Below, in pieces: positions 1-7,138 of a stretch of DNA of 15,079 bases (position 1 is its first letter; every line of letters starts with the position of its first letter). The notes under the pieces were generated by a model that made no database searches, was not told the origin of the DNA, and saw only the letters and a list, made by a program, of their open reading frames with translations. A program made the position numbers and the translations under genes. Source of the stretch: Desulfatirhabdium butyrativorans (GTDB taxonomy: Bacteria > Desulfobacterota > Desulfobacteria > Desulfobacterales > DYRK01). The stretch covers positions 12,069 to 27,147 of the forward strand of contig DYRK01000009.1 in assembly GCA_020718785.1 (NCBI GenBank), read 5' to 3'.

Positions 1-68
1 CTGGGTGCTGGTTACTGGGTGCTGGGTGCTGGCTTTCAAGTCCCCAGTACCAAGTCCCCGGCAATGTT
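1..68. repeat. Low-complexity heptad repeat downstream of gmd
   Basis: The first 32 bases are built from iterations of CTGGGTG/CTGG (three CTGGGTGCTGG-like units, one broken by TTA). They are followed by TCCCCAGTACCAAGTCCCC, which uses the complementary heptads CCCCAGT and AAGTCCCC. TACTGGG (from base 14) can pair with CCCAGTA further on, so the array can fold back on itself. It starts immediately after the gmd stop codon and runs off the left edge. Degenerate heptads of this style resemble the short tandemly repeated repetitive (STRR) sequences described in cyanobacteria and seen in other large bacterial genomes. It may serve as the 3' end of the gmd transcript, but no T-tract is visible. 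I see no coding capacity. Confidence 0.6.
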
Positions 69-2126
69 TTACTCGAACTGATTGTATGTAGGAAAACCTT
101 CTCTTCGGCACAGATGATCTCTTTCCGCTTCTTTGATATCTTCTTCGACCATTATTTTCACGAGATTATCAAAGGAGATTTTTGGCTTCCAGCCCAGCTT
201 TTCTTTTGCTTTTGTCGGATCACCGAGCAGAAATTCCACTTCTGTGGGCCGGAAATAGCGAGGCTCAATCCGCACAAATATCTTGCCGGTAGCCGAATCT
301 TTTCCGACTTCATCCACGCCCGTTCCTTCCCATGCAATGTCAATGTCCACCTCCCGGAATGCCTTTTCCACAAATTCCCGCACCGAATGCGCTTCGCCCG
401 TGGCAACCACATAATCATCCGGCTCATTCTGCTGAAGCATCAGCCACATGGCGCGGACATAGTCGCGGGCAAAACCCCAGTCTCTTTGGGAATCGAGATT
501 CCCGAGATTGAGTCTGTCCTGAAGTCCGAGTTTTATTCTTGCAACGGCTCTGGTAATTTTCCGGGTGACAAATGTCTCGCCTCTGATCGGCGAGTTATGT
601 ATCCATCCCTGACCCACCCCGGCATGAAATGTGCCGCTGGCTGTGGCAAGATCAAACAGCCAGTCTTTATATTCAACCGGATGCGCTTTGACTACTTTCT
701 GCTGCTCTCCGTCCGAAGAATTATTGATCCGGTAGTACAGCTTTCCTTCCCGATCTTCGGCAGAGACAACTGCTTTCTGTTCAAGCGTTGTCACTGCCAT
801 CCAATACAGCCCGGCGGCAAGAACCGCAGAAGATGTTTCGACTCTCTTACTGACCTCATTGAATCCTGTTAAAAATGCCGTTCTCTCCTGATATCCGCTG
901 TTTAAAATCTGTTTGGGAATCCGTTTGCATCCGGAAACGGTATATAAGGATTCACAGAGATAACGGGCGTAGGCGTCATTTCCGCTCAGTTTCAATCCTC
1001 CCAAGCTCCCGCATGAATGACTTCCGCCGGAAACCTTACGCCAAGCCTCAGCCACGCGGTCAATCAAAGCAGAATCCGGCAAAGCAGAATCCGGCAAAGC
1101 AGAATCCGGATTCGTAATATATATCCCGCCTTCTTTGCTCACATTACCCTGGGCAGCCAGTATTCCCAGCAGCCATGCTTCTGTTTCGGTCATAACCGTC
1201 TGATTTACAGGCTGAGGCAGAGCGATCAGAAAGAGTGATTCACCGGCTTGAATATCTCCTGCGGCTTTCTCTGCATATTTTCCATTCTGTTCCACAAACG
1301 CGATATGATCGCTGCTTGCATGAAAAACCGCTCCTTTTGCGGCAATTCTGTTTACGATCTTCTCTTTATTTCTATTCGAAGTTGCCGTCATGCAGGTGAC
1401 TTCTGTCCAGCCCTTTGCATCCCATACTTCAAAGCGATTTTCAGGAGACAATTCCGTAGTACAGCGACGGGCATCTGTCTGATGAGGAACAATATCTTCA
1501 ACGGGCAGAAGGTCAATCATCCCGTGTTTGCGGATAAAAACCGGACTGTCGGCAGTGATACATTCGTGATTGAACAAAATGCCGTTGCAGGCAAACATAT
1601 TATAGGCTTCACGATAATTGACCGTGATCCAGTAGGCATAAACCTTAGCCGCGCCGTAAGGGCTTCGGGGATAAAAAGGCGTGGTTTCTTTCTGCGGAAT
1701 TTCCTGAACTTTGCCGTACATCTCGCTGGTGGAAGCCTGATAAAAACGGCTTTTTTTCTCCAATCCCAGAATGCGGATGGCTTCGAGAAGACGCAAGGTT
1801 CCGATAGCATCGGAATTTGCCGTATATTCGGGAGTTTCAAAAGAGACTTTGACATGGCTCTGTGCAGCCAGATTGTAGATTTCATCCGGCTGAACCATCT
1901 GAATAATTCGGATAAGATTGGTCGAGTCGGTTAAGTCTCCGTAGTGCATGAAAAAGCGCACGCCCTCTTCATGGGGTTCTCTGTAGAGATGGTCCACCCG
2001 TCCGGTATTGAATGAGGATGCCCGGCGTTTGATGCCGTGAACTTCATATCCTTCTTTTCCCAGAAGAAATTCTGCCAGATATGCGCCGTCCTGTCCGGTA
2101 ATGCCTGTAATTAACGCTTTTTTCAT
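69..2126 (-). CDS. gmd: GDP-mannose 4,6-dehydratase interrupted by an intein
   Basis: This gene encodes a 685-residue precursor: a 188-aa N-extein, a 323-aa intein and a 174-aa C-extein. The spliced product would be 362 aa, close to the roughly 370 aa usual for GMD. GMD converts GDP-D-mannose to GDP-4-keto-6-deoxymannose with bound NADP, the first step to GDP-fucose, GDP-rhamnose and GDP-perosamine, in the cytoplasm. Visible marks are the Rossmann motif GITGQDG (residues 8-14), the catalytic Thr133/Glu135 in STSEMYG, and Tyr157 and Lys161 in YGAAK. These are one residue off the E. coli enzyme numbering. The C-extein carries SPIRGETFVTRK, LGN.D..RDWG and EPRYFRPTEV. I chose the ATG at 2126 because AAAGGAAA lies 4 bases upstream and GMD homology begins at MKKALITG; a longer frame from 2162 has neither. 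No sugar-nucleotide partner gene is adjacent inside the window. Function of the spliced enzyme is near certain; splicing itself is inferred. Confidence 0.95.
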   Translation of the reverse strand: MKKALITGITGQDGAYLAEFLLGKEGYEVHGIKRRASSFNTGRVDHLYREPHEEGVRFFMHYGDLTDSTNLIRIIQMVQPDEIYNLAAQSHVKVSFETPEYTANSDAIGTLRLLEAIRILGLEKKSRFYQASTSEMYGKVQEIPQKETTPFYPRSPYGAAKVYAYWITVNYREAYNMFACNGILFNHECITADSPVFIRKHGMIDLLPVEDIVPHQTDARRCTTELSPENRFEVWDAKGWTEVTCMTATSNRNKEKIVNRIAAKGAVFHASSDHIAFVEQNGKYAEKAAGDIQAGESLFLIALPQPVNQTVMTETEAWLLGILAAQGNVSKEGGIYITNPDSALPDSALPDSALIDRVAEAWRKVSGGSHSCGSLGGLKLSGNDAYARYLCESLYTVSGCKRIPKQILNSGYQERTAFLTGFNEVSKRVETSSAVLAAGLYWMAVTTLEQKAVVSAEDREGKLYYRINNSSDGEQQKVVKAHPVEYKDWLFDLATASGTFHAGVGQGWIHNSPIRGETFVTRKITRAVARIKLGLQDRLNLGNLDSQRDWGFARDYVRAMWLMLQQNEPDDYVVATGEAHSVREFVEKAFREVDIDIAWEGTGVDEVGKDSATGKIFVRIEPRYFRPTEVEFLLGDPTKAKEKLGWKPKISFDNLVKIMVEEDIKEAERDHLCRREGFPTYNQFE
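594..1562 (-). mobile_element. Intein in GMD (323 aa, degenerate LAGLIDADG-type endonuclease)
   Basis: An in-frame 969-bp insertion splits the invariant GMD motif NHE|SPxRG. It begins with Cys1 (CITADSPVF, block A) and ends with WIHN followed by Ser+1 of the C-extein, the standard class 1 splicing arrangement. Block B is SSDHIAFV (intein residues 83-90, with Ser83 in place of the usual Thr and the conserved His86). Block F is YKDWLFDLATASGTFHAGVG (298-317), and block G is the terminal His322-Asn323. The middle shows endonuclease blocks C (LLGILAAQGNV, 131-141), D (KRIPKQIL, 213-220) and E (FLTGFNEVSKRV, 230-241). The acidic catalytic residues of C and E read Gln138 and Ser238, so the homing endonuclease is probably dead while the splicing residues are intact. 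The site sits in the substrate-binding region, as inteins usually do. The boundary calls are exact because the flanking GMD sequence is continuous without the insert. Confidence 0.93.
1066..1110. repeat. Three tandem 15-bp repeats inside the intein
   Basis: Three consecutive copies of AAAGCAGAATCCGGC (the last ends in A) lie at 1066-1080, 1081-1095 and 1096-1110. On the coding (minus) strand they give a five-residue repeat, DSALP-DSALP-DSALI, at intein residues 153-167, between endonuclease blocks C and D. The unit length preserves the frame, so copy number can vary without breaking splicing. Near identity of the copies suggests recent slippage in a part of the intein that is no longer constrained. 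Confidence 0.92.
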
Positions 2127-2130
2127 GGTA

Positions 2131-2162
2131 TTTCCTTTAAGTGAGAAGTAAAAAATTCTCAC
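2131..2162 (-). promoter_or_regulatory. gmd ribosome-binding site and upstream leader hairpin
   Basis: On the minus strand, AAAGGAAA (2131-2138) precedes the gmd ATG by 4 bases and decides the start. Directly upstream, GTGAGAA (plus-strand 2141-2147) and TTCTCAC (2156-2162) form a perfect 7-bp inverted repeat with an 8-base A/T-rich loop in the 5' leader. It could fold in the mRNA just before the ribosome-binding site. Its sequence style (GTGAGAAGT) also resembles the heptad-type intergenic repeats elsewhere in the window, so it may be repeat debris rather than a regulator. Confidence 0.5.
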
Positions 2163-2188
2163 TTTTCATTTTCAAATCCGATATTCGG

Positions 2189-2217
2189 TTCATATTGGAA
2201 AAAGGCTGTTTTGTCAA
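2189..2217 (-). promoter_or_regulatory. Likely sigma70-type promoter for gmd
   Basis: Reading the minus strand, a perfect -35 box TTGACA (2212-2217) is followed by a 17-base spacer and TATGAA (2189-2194) as -10 box. Transcription would start near 2182 and give a leader of about 55 bases containing the GTGAGAA hairpin. The -35 and spacing are ideal; the -10 matches four of six consensus positions. Confidence 0.5.
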
Positions 2218-2331
2218 ACTGTTTTCATGCCTTCTGTTGTCAGACCATACTTTTTTCAATCAGGATGGTCAATAGGGTAAACACAGTATTTTGATGATTG
2301 TTTCCGAGTACGCGGCGAGTCCTTCTGCGAA

Positions 2332-2970
2332 TCATATTAATATTGCCCGGACCGGCGATGCTTCTGCCCCTTTCATTTTCAAAGGAAGGCAAAACAAAGT
2401 ATATCTGCCCGGGGGAACTGCTTCAAGGTTTATGCCTTCCAGAATAAAGATATTATTGCCCAAAAGGATTTTATGGGAAGAGCATTCCATGTCGCCGTAT
2501 CGGTCAACTGCAATGTAGTCCAAGCCGACAATGCCCAGCTTTTTCTCTGCACAGCACTCAGATGCCTCTTTCGAGATATAGACATATTCTTTTGAAAAAG
2601 AGCCGCATCTGCATCGTCCGGTTTCAGAATTCTGTGTTTTGAACAGCACGGCATCTCCCGGCTTATTATCAAGTTTTTCAAATTCATGAGGGCGAATCAT
2701 TTCTTTGTCTTGAATACTGACAACATGGGCGGTCCGTATGAAATTCTGAACCGCAAACTGTTCGACAGTTCTGGCTCCGGGAATGAAATGAAAGGGCGCG
2801 TCAATATGTGTGCCTGAATGCGCGCTCATCACAACTTTTGACAGGTTGTAAAAACCGCCCTTTTCAACGGTCATTAAAAACTCTCTGGAATACGGAGTAT
2901 CTCCGGGATAGGCAAAGGATTCTTCTCCGAGAGTGACGCTGATGTCATATACGGTTCTGACATTTCCCAT
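2332..2970 (-). CDS. Cyclase-family (kynurenine formamidase-like) metal-dependent hydrolase
   Basis: This gene encodes a 212-aa protein of the cyclase/arylformamidase family (KynB-like fold). Members are cytoplasmic, use divalent metal (Zn or Mn), and hydrolyse amide or ester bonds such as in N-formylkynurenine. The diagnostic metal-binding motif HSGTHIDAPFHF is at residues 51-62 (His51, His55, Asp57, His61). Downstream come the family signatures HKILLGNNIFILEGINLE, VPPGRYTL and the C-terminal GAEASPVRA. The length is normal for the family. The ATG at 2970 has a strong GAGGAG (2979-2984 on the plus strand) 8 bases upstream. No tryptophan-degradation genes are nearby, so the true substrate is unknown; many relatives are annotated only as cyclase family. 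The gene is downstream of a DUF29 remnant on the same strand, and no promoter is obvious between them. Confidence 0.88.
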   Translation of the reverse strand: MGNVRTVYDISVTLGEESFAYPGDTPYSREFLMTVEKGGFYNLSKVVMSAHSGTHIDAPFHFIPGARTVEQFAVQNFIRTAHVVSIQDKEMIRPHEFEKLDNKPGDAVLFKTQNSETGRCRCGSFSKEYVYISKEASECCAEKKLGIVGLDYIAVDRYGDMECSSHKILLGNNIFILEGINLEAVPPGRYTLFCLPLKMKGAEASPVRAILI

Positions 2971-3053
2971 ATCTTGATCTCCTCAATCTTTTTTTTATCA
3001 ACTCATTTTCTGAAATGATTATACCAGCGATCCGCTTCATCTGCAACTGTTTT

Positions 3054-3299
3054 TCAGCGCTCAGGATAAAAAGTCTTGTCCAATGCCTGTTCCACGGAAT
3101 ACGGACAGGTTTTCGGGAAATCGGATTCGGGAATACCGGTCTCAGGCGCGGCATATTCTGCGGCGTCAGGATAGACTTCTGCCGCTTTTTCATCAAGCTG
3201 ATGCTTCAGACCGGGACTGCTTTTCAACAGTTCTTTTATCTGGTTTCTTTGTTCGATGAGAGTCGGTTTATATTTTTTTATTGACGTATCTGCGGTCTG
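3054..3299 (-). pseudogene. DUF29 family gene, 3' remnant without a start codon
   Basis: Minus-strand translation from 3299 to the TGA at 3054-3056 gives 81 codons with no ATG, closed upstream by an in-frame TGA. The last ~75 residues read like the C-terminal half of DUF29: an EQRNQIKELLKSSPGLK helix, then AEVYPDAAEYAAPETGIPES, then FPKTCPYSVEQALDKTFYP. DUF29 proteins are usually about 140-150 aa, so the N-terminal half is missing. The break near 3280-3299 coincides with the start of the promoter-bearing, AT-rich restriction-modification segment, which suggests that insertion removed the 5' part. A second minus-strand frame over the same bases (to 3196) and a plus-strand frame lack any recognisable homology. 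I recognise DUF29 from memory of its C-terminal pattern; its function is unknown. Confidence 0.72.
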
Positions 3300-3310
3300 T
3301 CATGTATCAT
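3281..3310 (+). promoter_or_regulatory. Likely sigma70-type promoter for the restriction-modification genes
   Basis: TTGACG (3281-3286) and TATCAT (3305-3310) each match five of six consensus bases and are separated by 18 bases. Transcription would start near 3317, about 54 bases before the methyltransferase ATG at 3371. The box sequence overlaps the broken end of the DUF29 remnant. Confidence 0.45.
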
Positions 3311-3370
3311 AAGGATAAATTGAACGGAGCAATCGGGTGATAATGCCTGACCCGTCGGCAGGTACAATAA

Positions 3371-6337
3371 ATGCTTAAAAAAATTTTACAAAAGATACAT
3401 TTCAAAGATGAAAACGGACTCGTCTTTTGTGGAGACGATCCGAAATTCGAGCATATCGGCGAGCTTTGCCATATTCGGGAAAAAGCCGGAAAATTAGGCG
3501 CATCTGCTGTTCTGTTTCGCAGAAAATACAATGAAAACAATCGGATAATTGATTCAAAACCTGCTGTTTACATTTACGAAAAAAAAGATGATTTTTTTAA
3601 CAGCCGAGAACATACAGAGTTGCACGCCAAAATCTGGAGTGCGGGTGATATTGAGGTTTATTTCATTGTGTCTAAGACGAGAATAGATATTTTCAATGCA
3701 CGCAAGCCTGCGGAAGTTGAAACTGACCGAAATTTAAGTTTGACAAATTTATGCTTGGCAAGCGAAGCCTTAAAAAAATTCAATGATCAGCGTTTTTCTG
3801 CAATAGTCTTTGGAAAGGGTATTTTTTGGGAGCAAAAGGATTTTTTCGACGAAAAAAAAGATAAATTTTTTAAGAATCAACTCAGCGGAGAAAATACGCC
3901 TTTTCACCGCCTGTTAGAATATCTGATGGCTGCTCGTGAGCATCTCCATCCGAACGGTCTTTCGACAACAACGATTGACAAGTTCTTGATTATTTGTATT
4001 TTGGTAAAATTTTTGGAAGAAATTAAGGATGACGACGGAAAACATACGTTAAGAAAAATTTATAAAAAACATCAGATAAAAGATTTTGCAGAAGCTTTGT
4101 CAAAGCGAAAATGTATATCTGTTTTGAATGAATTAGCCGATGAGTTTAAGGGAAAGATATTTGATATTTTTTCAGATAAGGAAAGAAGACAAATAGAAGA
4201 AACCGATTTGGAGATAGTTGCCGATTTTCTGAAAGCCGAACTTGATATAAGCAGAAAACATAAGCAGCGTTTTCTTTGGAAACAGTATAGTTTCAAATAT
4301 CTTCCCGTAGAACTTATCAGTTCTGTCTATGAGAACTTTTTGCCTCAAAAAAAAGGAGTCGTTTATACGCCGCCGTTTTTGGTGAATTTTCTTGTTGATG
4401 AAGTCATGCCTCTGGATAAACCTTCGGATGATTACTTTGATAAAGACAGATTGAAATTCAAAGTGCTTGATCCGAGTTGCGGCTCGGGTGTTTTTCTGGT
4501 AGCTGCCTATAAACGGATGTTGCAATGGTGGTCAATTACCCATTACAAAAAGACGCTGGAAATCAGATTTCCTGAAAAAAATATTTGCCAAAAAATTTTG
4601 GAAGACAATATTTTCGGCGTTGATATCAATGAGACCGCCAGACTGATTACTGTTTTCAGTCTGACTATTGCTTTGTTGGATAAACTTGAACCCAAAGAAA
4701 TCTGGAATAATTTGAAATTAAACAGTTTACAAGATAATATTCAAACTCAGGACTTCTTTGAATGGGCGGCTGTTGCCAAAACAGAGGCTAAAAATTTCGA
4801 TTTGGTGATCGGAAATCCGCCGTTTAATGATGAAGAAGAAAAAAGCACTCATAAAATCAAGCCGGAATTAGTTTCAAAGATCGGTTTTAAACATAATAAG
4901 GTAGCAGGAAATAAATTTGCCCTGCAATTTTTTGAGGGCGGAATGGCTTTAGGCAAAGAAGTTTTCCTGATTATTCCTTCCAGTGTGCTGCTCTACAATA
5001 AAGATTCTCAGGCATACCGAGAACAAATTTTTAACGATTTTACCATTAAAAAGATTTTCGATTTTACACACCTGCGGCGTGAATTATTCGGCAGTGCGGA
5101 TACACCCGTTTGTGCAGTTCTGGCAAATCCTGCCGAAAACAACGGACAAATGATAGAACATACGGTTATCAAGCGTATTGTTTCTTCCGAAAGGAAGATC
5201 GCTTTTGAGATAGATCATTATGACCGTCATTTTGTGCGCCATGATTGGGCAACCGATGAAACAAAGCAATTCATTTGGAAAACCAATCTGTTGGGCGGCG
5301 GCAGACTGTTTCATCTGATTTATCGCCTGAGTTTGTTGGAAACATTGAAGCATTTTATTGATCGAAAAAAAAATAGTGAATGGATTTATAGTGTTGGTTA
5401 TATTATCAAACATAGTAAGAAAAAGAAAATATCGGCAGATTTTATCACAGGGAAATTGGCCATTAAACCCAAATCTTTTAAATATAATGGCGATTTTGAT
5501 ACAGAAATTGAAACTTCCGAATTGTTTGTAGAAACAAGAACAAAAGAATTTTATACTTCCCCGCATATTATTTTTAAATTAGTTTTAGAAAAGTCAAAAA
5601 TTCCGATGGCTTTTTCTGATGAATATTTATGTTTTAACAGCAGTTTTGTCGGTATTCATGCTCCGCAGTCTGATAGAAATGAACTTTATAAAATATATAA
5701 CAGACTACATAAAAATGAAAACACATCAAAACTTTTCAGAGCCTTTATTTTGGCTACAAGTTCAAAAGCAATGGTTTATCATGAAACCTCAATGGTGAAA
5801 GAGGATATTGATAATCTGCCCTATCCTGAAGAAACTGAATATTTAATGCTTTCTCCTACCGAAGAGATTTTAATAAATGACATTTTGGAATACTGCATCC
5901 ATTTAGGCAAAGCCATCAGCGAAAAAGGGGAAGGACGGAAACTACATGAAAAAGTAGGCGAAAAACAACTTGAAAAATTTGGAAAAACTTTCTGTGATGT
6001 TTTAAATCCGATTTATGCTAAAAATGGCAAATCTTGGCAGTGCGGAAAGTTTTATAAAACTGAATCAGTTACCATTTGTCAATTTGGTTATGGAAAAAAT
6101 GAAGGTTTGTCTTTTCAACTGCTTGACAACTTAGACGATGTTGTCAACCCTCTGATTTATGATAATGATTCTAATCGTGGAGCGACTTTCACAAGAGTTT
6201 GCAGATACTATAAACATCTGAGCCGTTATGATTGTGTGTTTTTAATCAAACCAAATGCTATACGTTATTGGCTTAATTCCATCGCTTTGCGAGATGCTGA
6301 TGAAACCTTTACAGACTTGAAAAAAGCCGGACGCTGA
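3371..6337 (+). CDS. Eco57I-like N6-adenine DNA methyltransferase of a restriction-modification system
   Basis: This gene encodes a 988-aa gamma-class DNA adenine methyltransferase. Motif X-like YTPPFLVNFLVDEV begins at residue 332, the SAM-binding motif I DPSCGSGVFL is at 367-376, an acidic motif follows in NIFGVDINETARL, and the catalytic motif IV NPPF is at 482-485 (in DLVIGNPPFND). About 330 residues precede the methylase domain. Their strand-rich start (PAVYIYEKK ... DIEVYFIVSKTRIDIFNARKP) resembles the N-terminal region of large Eco57I-type proteins. The last ~400 residues would hold the target-recognition domain. I see no clear PD-(D/E)XK site in the N-terminal region, so cleavage probably depends on the next gene. 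The protein would methylate adenine at a specific site to protect host DNA. The base composition is clearly more AT-rich (about one-third GC in sampled lines) than in the kor genes (over half), pointing to transfer. The Shine-Dalgarno is weak (AGG in GCAGGTACAATA). BREX PglX is an alternative family, but no BREX partner genes are present. Confidence 0.85.
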   Translation: MLKKILQKIHFKDENGLVFCGDDPKFEHIGELCHIREKAGKLGASAVLFRRKYNENNRIIDSKPAVYIYEKKDDFFNSREHTELHAKIWSAGDIEVYFIVSKTRIDIFNARKPAEVETDRNLSLTNLCLASEALKKFNDQRFSAIVFGKGIFWEQKDFFDEKKDKFFKNQLSGENTPFHRLLEYLMAAREHLHPNGLSTTTIDKFLIICILVKFLEEIKDDDGKHTLRKIYKKHQIKDFAEALSKRKCISVLNELADEFKGKIFDIFSDKERRQIEETDLEIVADFLKAELDISRKHKQRFLWKQYSFKYLPVELISSVYENFLPQKKGVVYTPPFLVNFLVDEVMPLDKPSDDYFDKDRLKFKVLDPSCGSGVFLVAAYKRMLQWWSITHYKKTLEIRFPEKNICQKILEDNIFGVDINETARLITVFSLTIALLDKLEPKEIWNNLKLNSLQDNIQTQDFFEWAAVAKTEAKNFDLVIGNPPFNDEEEKSTHKIKPELVSKIGFKHNKVAGNKFALQFFEGGMALGKEVFLIIPSSVLLYNKDSQAYREQIFNDFTIKKIFDFTHLRRELFGSADTPVCAVLANPAENNGQMIEHTVIKRIVSSERKIAFEIDHYDRHFVRHDWATDETKQFIWKTNLLGGGRLFHLIYRLSLLETLKHFIDRKKNSEWIYSVGYIIKHSKKKKISADFITGKLAIKPKSFKYNGDFDTEIETSELFVETRTKEFYTSPHIIFKLVLEKSKIPMAFSDEYLCFNSSFVGIHAPQSDRNELYKIYNRLHKNENTSKLFRAFILATSSKAMVYHETSMVKEDIDNLPYPEETEYLMLSPTEEILINDILEYCIHLGKAISEKGEGRKLHEKVGEKQLEKFGKTFCDVLNPIYAKNGKSWQCGKFYKTESVTICQFGYGKNEGLSFQLLDNLDDVVNPLIYDNDSNRGATFTRVCRYYKHLSRYDCVFLIKPNAIRYWLNSIALRDADETFTDLKKAGR

Positions 6338-6342
6338 CACTG

Positions 6343-6990
6343 ATGAATAATATACAACATGAATTTCGTGAAATAGATGAGGGAAGTTCAGATAAGGCGA
6401 TTTCAGACCTTATCAAATATATTGAAGAAAAATTACCAGATTTTACAAATTCACAAGAGTTTGTTGATATTTTAGAAAAGAAAAAAAATGAAAATCAACA
6501 TTCCTTATCTTTCTGCGTATATATGACAAACGGATGCAAATCTGCTTATTACTTCAGCAGAGAAAATGCCCAAAAAGGAAGCCATACTATTGATATAGGC
6601 GTTTATCAAGGAAGTAATTTGATTTTTACGATAGAAGCCAAACTATTGCCTACACCAAAGGGAACTAAGAAAGAATCAAGAGCAGAACACGAATATGTGT
6701 ATGGGAAGGGAGCAGGCATACAAAGATTCAGAGACGGATTTCACGGGGTTGATAATCAGGATAATCCCTTATCTGAAAACGGTATGATTGCATATATCAA
6801 AGAAAACGACTTTGAATATTGGCTTTTCAAAGTCAACCAGTGGATTTCAGATGCTCAATGGGACGAATCTGAACAGCTTAAAAAAATTTATTTCAAATCA
6901 ATCGCCAAACTTTTTTCCAGACACAGCCGCTTGAAAACTTCCGATGTAACATTATACCATTTTTGGATTTATACGGTGCGCCCGAAATAG
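6343..6990 (+). CDS. PD-(D/E)XK nuclease-like protein, probable restriction endonuclease partner
   Basis: This gene encodes a 215-aa soluble protein that starts 5 bases after the methyltransferase stop codon. It shares that gene's AT-rich composition, so the two form one transcription unit. A nuclease-type core is visible: Asp84 in HTIDIGVYQG, then a hydrophobic strand and Glu98-Ala-Lys100 in FTIEAKLLPTP, which fits the D...ExK catalytic pattern. A later conserved-looking GKGAGIQRFRDGFHG (residues 121-135) could add a glutamine/arginine to the active site or contact DNA. The role inferred from the neighbour is cleavage of unmethylated DNA at the methyltransferase's site. I cannot assign a named family. 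The lack of a good ribosome-binding site suggests translation coupled to the gene before it. Confidence 0.65.
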   Translation: MNNIQHEFREIDEGSSDKAISDLIKYIEEKLPDFTNSQEFVDILEKKKNENQHSLSFCVYMTNGCKSAYYFSRENAQKGSHTIDIGVYQGSNLIFTIEAKLLPTPKGTKKESRAEHEYVYGKGAGIQRFRDGFHGVDNQDNPLSENGMIAYIKENDFEYWLFKVNQWISDAQWDESEQLKKIYFKSIAKLFSRHSRLKTSDVTLYHFWIYTVRPK

Positions 6991-7016
6991 CTTACTCAGG
7001 TAACAATTTCTATAGC

Positions 7017-7045
7017 TTGATTTGAATATAAAAGATCAATATTCA
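7017..7045 (+). promoter_or_regulatory. Possible promoter upstream of the kor operon
   Basis: TTGATT (7017-7022), a 17-base spacer and TATTCA (7040-7045) form a moderate sigma70-like match about 90 bases upstream of korD. The 148 bases between the nuclease gene and korD are otherwise empty. The region is AT-rich, so chance matches are likely. Confidence 0.25.
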
Positions 7046-7138
7046 GAAGAAGGAAAAAGATCAGATAGAAAAAGGTGTGAGAGTTTATCTGGCTGAGTTT
7101 CAACACAAATCAAAAGATAATTTTTTAAGGAAAGGATT

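Noticed and set aside
2243..2270. GACCAT...ATGGTC inverted repeat with a T-run inside, between gmd and the cyclase gene
   Set aside because: The arms are only 6 bp with a 16-base loop, and the T-run lies inside the loop rather than after the stem, so neither a terminator nor an operator is supported.
2945..3196. 83-codon minus-strand open frame with an ATG, overlapping the start of the cyclase gene
   Set aside because: The DUF29-like signal is in a different minus-strand frame over the same bases, this frame has no recognisable motif, and it overlaps the well-supported cyclase start. It is a shadow of the remnant.
3371..6990. BREX or DISARM defence system
   Set aside because: The methyltransferase could suggest PglX, but none of the other expected partners (PglZ, BrxC, BrxL, helicase) is in the window; the adjacent nuclease-like gene fits simple restriction-modification better.
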